From positions 82,817 through 146,816 of the forward strand of contig JADLAX010000030.1 in NCBI GenBank assembly GCA_020848035.1: a DNA stretch of 64,000 bases. Reading direction: 5' to 3'. Below, one piece after another: positions 60,070 to 64,000 of this stretch. Under the pieces are notes generated by a model. That model saw nothing but the letters and a program-made list of their open reading frames with translations. It made no database searches and was not told the origin of the DNA. The translations under genes were made by a program, and so were the position numbers. This DNA is from Anaerolineae bacterium (GTDB taxonomy: Bacteria > Chloroflexota > Anaerolineae > Promineifilales > Promineifilaceae). Positions within the stretch are counted from its first letter, which is position 1; every line of letters begins with the position of its first letter.

Positions 60070-61030
60070 GGACAGTGACCACCACTTTACCGCGTGCCCG
60101 GCTTGTTTCCAGGTAGCGGATGGCAGCGGCCGTTTCGGCTAGCGGATAGGTGCGATCAATCACCGACTTCAGGTGACCAGCGGCCAACCAATCGTGCAGC
60201 CGCTGCATGTCGTCCGGGTTGGCCTGGGCCAGCATGGAGGTGATGGTGGGGCCACCGCGCAGCGCCGACCAACGCCCGGCGACCACATTGCCCAGCATCC
60301 GGCCGATGGTGGTAAACCCAACCATCACGCCCTTGCCCTGTGGCTTGAGCAGCTGGCGAAATTGGGCCGCCGTGAGGTTGCCCACGTTGTCCAGCACCAC
60401 GTCAAATTTTTGGCCGCTGGCGGTCACTTTTTGCTTCGTGTAATCAACAACATGATCAGCCCCTAAGGATTTGACCAGTTCGAGGTTGCGCGTGGAGGCA
60501 ACGGCCGTTACCACCGCCCCCAGCTGTTTGGCCACCTGCACCATGTACGTGCCCACGCCGCCCGATGCGCCGTTGATCAGCACCGATTGTCCGGCCTGCA
60601 CCTTGCCGCTGTCGCGCAGCGCCTGGAGCGCAGTGAGCGCCGCCACCGGCACGGCGGCGGCCTCGGCGAAGGTGATGTTGGCCGGTTTGAGCGCCAGTGC
60701 TTTTTCCCGCAGGCAGACGTACTCGGCAAAACCGCCTACGCCGCCTTCGCCAAACACGGCGTCGCCCGGCTTGAAGCGGGTGACGCCGCTGCCGACCGCT
60801 TCCACGACGCCCGCCACATCTGCGCCCAGCCGGTTGTTTTTCGGCTTGAGCAAGCCATCGGTAAAGCGCACAAAAAACGGATCGGCGCGCAGCTTGTGCC
60901 AGTCTAGCGGATTGGTTCCGGCGGCGTGCACCTGGATGAGCACTTCATTTTCTTGGGGGGTCGGTTTGGCGATTTCCTTGAGCTGAAGGACATCCGGCGA
61001 GCCGTAATTTTCAAACACAATTGCCTGCAT
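60065..61030 (-). CDS. NAD(P)-dependent medium-chain dehydrogenase, zinc-free quinone-reductase type
   Basis: Protein of 321 residues. GroES-like half: MQAIVFENYGSPDVLQLKEI, GADVAGVVEAVGSGVTRFKPGD. NADPH half: VLINGASGGVGTYMVQVAKQ. The zinc-ligand Cys residues of alcohol dehydrogenases are absent, as in quinone or enone reductases. GGGAGA 8 bases before ATG 61030 decides the start over Met1 at 61045. Its stop codon lies in a palindromic repeat. The substrate is unknown. Confidence 0.88.
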   Translation of the reverse strand: MQAIVFENYGSPDVLQLKEIAKPTPQENEVLIQVHAAGTNPLDWHKLRADPFFVRFTDGLLKPKNNRLGADVAGVVEAVGSGVTRFKPGDAVFGEGGVGGFAEYVCLREKALALKPANITFAEAAAVPVAALTALQALRDSGKVQAGQSVLINGASGGVGTYMVQVAKQLGAVVTAVASTRNLELVKSLGADHVVDYTKQKVTASGQKFDVVLDNVGNLTAAQFRQLLKPQGKGVMVGFTTIGRMLGNVVAGRWSALRGGPTITSMLAQANPDDMQRLHDWLAAGHLKSVIDRTYPLAETAAAIRYLETSRARGKVVVTVL

Positions 61031-61102
61031 AACAGTTTCTCCCATTTTTTAGATAACTGGTCGGTAGTACGCAGGCAAGCAATTATAGTCGCAGGGCAAC
61101 CA

Positions 61103-61135
61103 TGACCTGACAATGACTTCTGCGTGACTTCTGGC
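61103..61135. promoter_or_regulatory. Three 11-base direct repeats between divergent genes
   Basis: TGACCTGACAA (61103), TGACTTCTGCG (61114) and TGACTTCTGGC (61125) follow each other with an exact 11-base period, one helical turn. This spacing is typical of OmpR/PhoB-type response-regulator sites. It lies between the starts at 61030 and 61221 and could control either gene. Confidence 0.45.
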
Positions 61136-61220
61136 ACATCATGCTGCTTAGTGTGAAGGCTACACTTCTTTTTATCTCACAATACTTTGTCACAATACTT
61201 TGAATGAAAGGAACACCGAA

Positions 61221-61991
61221 ATGTCGTTAACTGGATCCAATAATACAACGCGCTCAAATGCTGGTTCTGGCAAACGTCTGTGGCTAACATTGGGCTTGCC
61301 GCCCGTTATTTTTCTTGTTGCCATTGTGCTGGCGTCTGTTTATTTTGGCGCGGTGGCAGGGGCGGCTGGTACGGCCGTTACTTCCACCACTATTTCTGAA
61401 CAAGTGACCCAGGCGACGCCGATTTTGCTGCTGGGCGTGCAGCTTGCGCTGCTGCTGCTGCTGTGGCGTACGCTGCGGGCTGAGGGAGTATCGCTGCCAG
61501 ACATGGGTTGGCGGGTGGCCAGGGGGCAGCAGTTGTGGCGGGAAGTTGGCTTGGGGGCGGTGATTGGTGTGGGAACGGCCGTTCTCTACTTCACCGTTCT
61601 TTCCCCCCTCATGGAAATGGCGCAGCGCACCCTTGGCGATTATGTGCCTGCGGGCGAACTGTTCCCGGCCTTAAGTGGCTCAATTTTGCCCTTTTTTCTG
61701 GCAAATGTGCTGCTGGCTCCCTTTGTGGAGGAAAATTTGTATCGTGGTTATGGGCTGCGGGGGTTGTACGGCCGTTTCCAACCACCGCTCGCCATCTTCA
61801 TTTCCTGCATCTTTTTTGGGCTGCTGCATTGGACCGGGGGATTTTGGTATGTGCTGCTCACCGGGTTTGTGGCTGGCGGCATCTTTGCCGGATTAGTTGC
61901 CAAACGTGGCAACATCATCGCCGCCTTCGCCGCCCATCTGGCCCTCAATCTGGTTGAATTTTTATACGTCTGGCTGTGGCTCTCCGCGTAA
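61221..61991 (+). CDS. CPBP-family intramembrane metalloprotease (ABI family)
   Basis: Protein of 256 residues with seven or eight helices. The CPBP motifs are complete: FVEENLYRGYGLRGLYGRF (EExxxR), FFGLLHWTGGFWYV (FxxxH) and AHLALNLVEF. Such proteases act on membrane substrates, often prenylated or bacteriocin-related; the target is unknown. GAAAGGA 8 bases before ATG 61221 decides the start over TTG 61200. The stop codon touches a palindromic repeat. Confidence 0.9.
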   Translation: MSLTGSNNTTRSNAGSGKRLWLTLGLPPVIFLVAIVLASVYFGAVAGAAGTAVTSTTISEQVTQATPILLLGVQLALLLLLWRTLRAEGVSLPDMGWRVARGQQLWREVGLGAVIGVGTAVLYFTVLSPLMEMAQRTLGDYVPAGELFPALSGSILPFFLANVLLAPFVEENLYRGYGLRGLYGRFQPPLAIFISCIFFGLLHWTGGFWYVLLTGFVAGGIFAGLVAKRGNIIAAFAAHLALNLVEFLYVWLWLSA

Positions 61992-62066
61992 AGAGACGTG
62001 GCATTGCCACGTCTCTATCCGACTGCGGCCGGTGCCCTCACCGCGCTGCATGATTTTGTGCGGCCA
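61992..62066. repeat. Repeat unit left of the MazF-like gene
   Basis: A 12-bp perfect palindrome (AGAGACGTGGCA/TGCCACGTCTCT, 61992-62016) is followed by CCCTCACCGCGCTGCATGAT and GTGCGGCCAACCGTAGC. A diverged direct copy lies at 62530-62608 on the other side of the MazF-like gene. Confidence 0.7.
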
Positions 62067-62119
62067 ACCGTAGCCCGGCTGCGCATACATGCGCCGACGC
62101 CGGCCACAGCGAGACCTGC

Positions 62120-62518
62120 TCACTTTTCAAAAAAGGACGATTTTAGTAGCCGCATGCCAGACAATATTTGCTGGACGCGTGGCTCGCTGAGGGAACCAAC
62201 GTATTTGCCCAAGGCTGCTTTGGGCACGGCCGAAACCTTGGACACCACCACGATGCTCTGTTTGGCCAGGTTAGCTTCGCCCACCTCTAGCAGCACATTG
62301 CCGGGGCTGTTGGCCTGCTTGATGTTGGTGGTTAAGGCACACACCACCACCGAATGAATGCGGCTGTGGTTAAAAAGATTCTCCTGAATGACGACGTAAG
62401 GATGCGGATAAAATCCTAGCTCACCCGCCTCTGACTGCTCGGCGTGTATCCAGTAAACATCACCCTGGTCAATGCGTCTTTTCTCGTTTTCTTGGCGGAT
62501 GGAATTAGATGAACTCAT
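62120..62518 (-). CDS. MazF/PemK-like endoribonuclease toxin
   Basis: Protein of 132 residues. PemK/MazF pattern: DQGDVYWIHAEQSEAGELGF, HPYVVIQENLFNHSRI, VVVCALTTNIKQANSPGNVL, SIVVVSKVSAVPKAALGKYV, GSLSEPRVQQILSGMRLL. Family members cut single-stranded RNA, with Arg and Thr/Ser at the active site. No antitoxin gene is visible within 160 bases upstream or downstream, so it looks orphan, or its antitoxin is very short or elsewhere. It is flanked by two copies of the same repeat, which suggests a mobile cassette. No ACGGCCGT lies inside. Confidence 0.8.
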   Translation of the reverse strand: MSSSNSIRQENEKRRIDQGDVYWIHAEQSEAGELGFYPHPYVVIQENLFNHSRIHSVVVCALTTNIKQANSPGNVLLEVGEANLAKQSIVVVSKVSAVPKAALGKYVGSLSEPRVQQILSGMRLLKSSFFEK

Positions 62519-62529
62519 ATTTTGTCTTG

Positions 62530-62608
62530 TTGGAGACGTGGCGTGCCTGGCAACGCCTCTACCCGGCCCTCACCGCGCCGCTTGATTTTGTGAGGCCAAA
62601 CGTGGCAT
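62530..62608. repeat. Repeat unit right of the MazF-like gene
   Basis: GGAGACGTGGCGTGCCTGGC (62532 on) is followed by CCCTCACCGCGCCGCTTGAT and GTGAGGCCAAACGTGGC. It aligns over about 75 bases with 61992-62066; the palindrome here is degraded. Confidence 0.65.
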
Positions 62609-62682
62609 GGCGGGACGCGGAACTACAGCATTGATTGCTAAGGTCTGCCATAAAATATCCTTTTTCGCTCAATACTTGACCC

Positions 62683-63726
62683 CTAATCAAATTGGTTGAT
62701 GATTTGGATGCCGAGGGTGGGAAATTGATCCATTTGGGGGAGGGCAACGGCCGCTTCCATCAAACTTATCGTGCTGCCAATCAACTTTTGTGGCTGGAGC
62801 TTGCCCGCCTCAATCATGCGCAGGAGGGCGGGGTAGTTGTGCGCCTGCATCCCGTGGCTGCCGTAAATTTCTAGCTCGTAGGCGATGACCTTGCTCATGG
62901 GGATGGCCGGGGCGGCATGGTCGCCCAGCATGAGGCCAATTTGCACGTGGCGGCCCCGCTTGCGCAGGTTGGCAATGGAGTTGAAGCAGGTGGTCGGGCT
63001 GCCCAGGGCGTCGATCGACAAATGCGCCCCGCCGTCGCTGATGATTTTGACTTCCTTCACCACCTTGGGCGTTTTGGCGGCATTGACCGTGGCCGTGGCC
63101 CCCATCTGCCGCGCAAAGTCCAGCTTGTCGTCGGCAATGTCGATGGCGATGACGTTGGCGCCCAGCGCACTGGCAATCATGATGGCGGACAGGCCAACAC
63201 CGCCGCAGCCGTGCACGGCCACCCACTCCCCAGCGCGTACCTTGCCCTGGTCCACCACGGCCCGAAATGAGGTGACAAACCGACAGCCGAGGGAAGCGGC
63301 CGTTTCAAACGCCACACTCTCTGGCAGCCGCACCAAATTGACGTCCGCGTACTGGATGGCGACGAACTCGGCAAAGCTGCCCCAGTGGGTAAATCCAGGC
63401 TGAAACTGAAAATCGCACACCTGGTGGTTGCCTGACAGGCACTGCGGGCAGCGGCCACAGCCGCAAACAAAGGGCAGCGTCACCCGGTCGCCCACCTGCC
63501 AGCGGGTCACATCCTTGCCCACGGCGGCGACGAGCCCCGCCAGCTCATGCCCCGGCACGTGCGGCGCGGTGATGTCCGCATCGTGCCCCATCCAGCCGTG
63601 CCAATCGCTGCGGCACAGGCCGGTAGCTTTGACCTCAATCACCACGCCATCGGGCGTTGGCGTGGGATCGGGCACAGTTTGAATGGTGATTGGTTGTTGG
63701 AATGCTTCGTAAACGGCCGCTTTCAT
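62683..63726 (-). CDS. Zinc-dependent alcohol dehydrogenase (medium-chain)
   Basis: Protein of 347 residues. Catalytic zinc ligands in [10 protein letters not shown] (Cys) and PGHELAGLV (His-Glu). Structural zinc Cys cluster [17 protein letters not shown] at about 88-104. Rossmann motif [15 protein letters not shown] and the Asp in [13 protein letters not shown], which favours NAD. The enzyme oxidises an alcohol; the substrate cannot be told. It is an isolated gene. Confidence 0.9.
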   Translation of the reverse strand: MKAAVYEAFQQPITIQTVPDPTPTPDGVVIEVKATGLCRSDWHGWMGHDADITAPHVPGHELAGLVAAVGKDVTRWQVGDRVTLPFVCGCGRCPQCLSGNHQVCDFQFQPGFTHWGSFAEFVAIQYADVNLVRLPESVAFETAASLGCRFVTSFRAVVDQGKVRAGEWVAVHGCGGVGLSAIMIASALGANVIAIDIADDKLDFARQMGATATVNAAKTPKVVKEVKIISDGGAHLSIDALGSPTTCFNSIANLRKRGRHVQIGLMLGDHAAPAIPMSKVIAYELEIYGSHGMQAHNYPALLRMIEAGKLQPQKLIGSTISLMEAAVALPQMDQFPTLGIQIINQFD

Positions 63727-64000
63727 AAACTTCCCCTTCGAAAATATTTTAACGCAGAGACACGGAGTCGCAGAGAAAAAATCTGTTGAATCTGCGAAAT
63801 CTGCTGATTTTCATTCATGGTGGTCGGCGACAGCCGGTGTCGTCTCCTTCGAAAATAAGCCGCGAATTGCGCGGATTAACGTAACTATTGTGCAATCAGA
63901 GCCAAAATGGCTCAAAAATGCGAAAAATGAATGTCTCTAAAAAGCGGTAGGGGCAATTGAATCACCCCATCGCCAAAACGCAGGGAGCAGCCTGCATAAC
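63727..64000. other. Intergenic region at the window end
   Basis: No gene seen. It contains AACGCAGAGACACGGAGTCG, an intergenic word of the kind seen in many environmental genomes, a copy of the GAAAATAAGCCGCGAATTGC repeat (63853-63887) and a small hairpin GAGCC-AAAAT-GGCTC near 63900. Confidence 0.5.

Larger units (their letters stand above)
229..61775. repeat. Dispersed octamer palindrome ACGGCCGT (about 105 copies)
   Basis: Hand count across the window gives about 105 perfect copies, the first at 229-236 and the last at 61768-61775, on average one per 600 bases; base composition predicts one or two. Flanks favour AA before and TT after, giving AACGGCCGTT. One-mismatch forms (GCGGCCGT, ACGGCCGC) are also common. 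Most copies are inside genes. The pattern resembles HIP1 of cyanobacteria with a different sequence. Confidence 0.9.

Noticed and set aside
1..64000. CRISPR arrays, tRNA or rRNA genes, transposases
   Set aside because: None seen. The tandem repeats have 7-9 base units without spacers, and no transposase-like protein was found.

Overview
The window is about 64 kb of a GC-rich bacterial chromosome. It reads like a member of the Chloroflexota (Anaerolineae-like). The reasons are the large family of GT39/YfhO-type membrane glycosyltransferases with a periplasm-side C-terminal domain, secreted proteins with a Leu-Pro-hydrophobic C-terminal tail, an exopolysaccharide locus with no outer-membrane export protein, and many intergenic short-tandem-repeat hairpins. 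This assignment is inference; no rRNA or tRNA gene is present.

Layout. (1) 1-12804, plus strand: the tail of one membrane glycosyltransferase, a secreted DUF11-type protein, and five further large polytopic proteins of the GT39, PTPS-related and YfhO types, mostly end to end. (2) 12729-20079: a sulfotransferase gene converging on the previous block, an AT-rich islet (DUF6941 protein plus a HicA/HicB-like toxin-antitoxin pair), an ABC-F ATPase with a leader that looks like a translational attenuator, a GNAT acetyltransferase, a queuosine-precursor-type transporter and an alpha/beta hydrolase. (3) 20080-58000, all minus strand: a polysaccharide locus of about 38 kb. Reading downstream, it starts with a NusG paralogue (RfaH/LoaP type), an unusually long leader, a plant-like GDP-mannose 3,5-epimerase and a Wzm/Wzt ABC exporter. 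It continues with glycosyltransferases, nucleotide-sugar enzymes (RfbF, RfbC-like, UDP-sugar dehydrogenase), carbohydrate-active secreted enzymes, six of the window's seven sulfotransferases, two alkaline-phosphatase-fold enzymes, an O-antigen-ligase-like protein and a beta-helix protein. It ends with the initiating sugar-phosphate transferase and a Wzz/BY-kinase fusion, closed by a strong terminator. (4) 58191-64000: a GH13 amylase, two medium-chain dehydrogenases, a CPBP protease and an orphan MazF-like toxin between repeats.

Taken together, region 3 most plausibly builds, sulfates, exports and trims a sulfated surface polysaccharide under control of a dedicated NusG paralogue. The other striking signal is genome-scale: the octamer palindrome ACGGCCGT occurs about 105 times by hand count (about one per 600 bases; one or two expected by chance), mainly inside genes. 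It is a HIP1-like highly iterated palindrome, and it is absent from the AT-rich HicAB islet.
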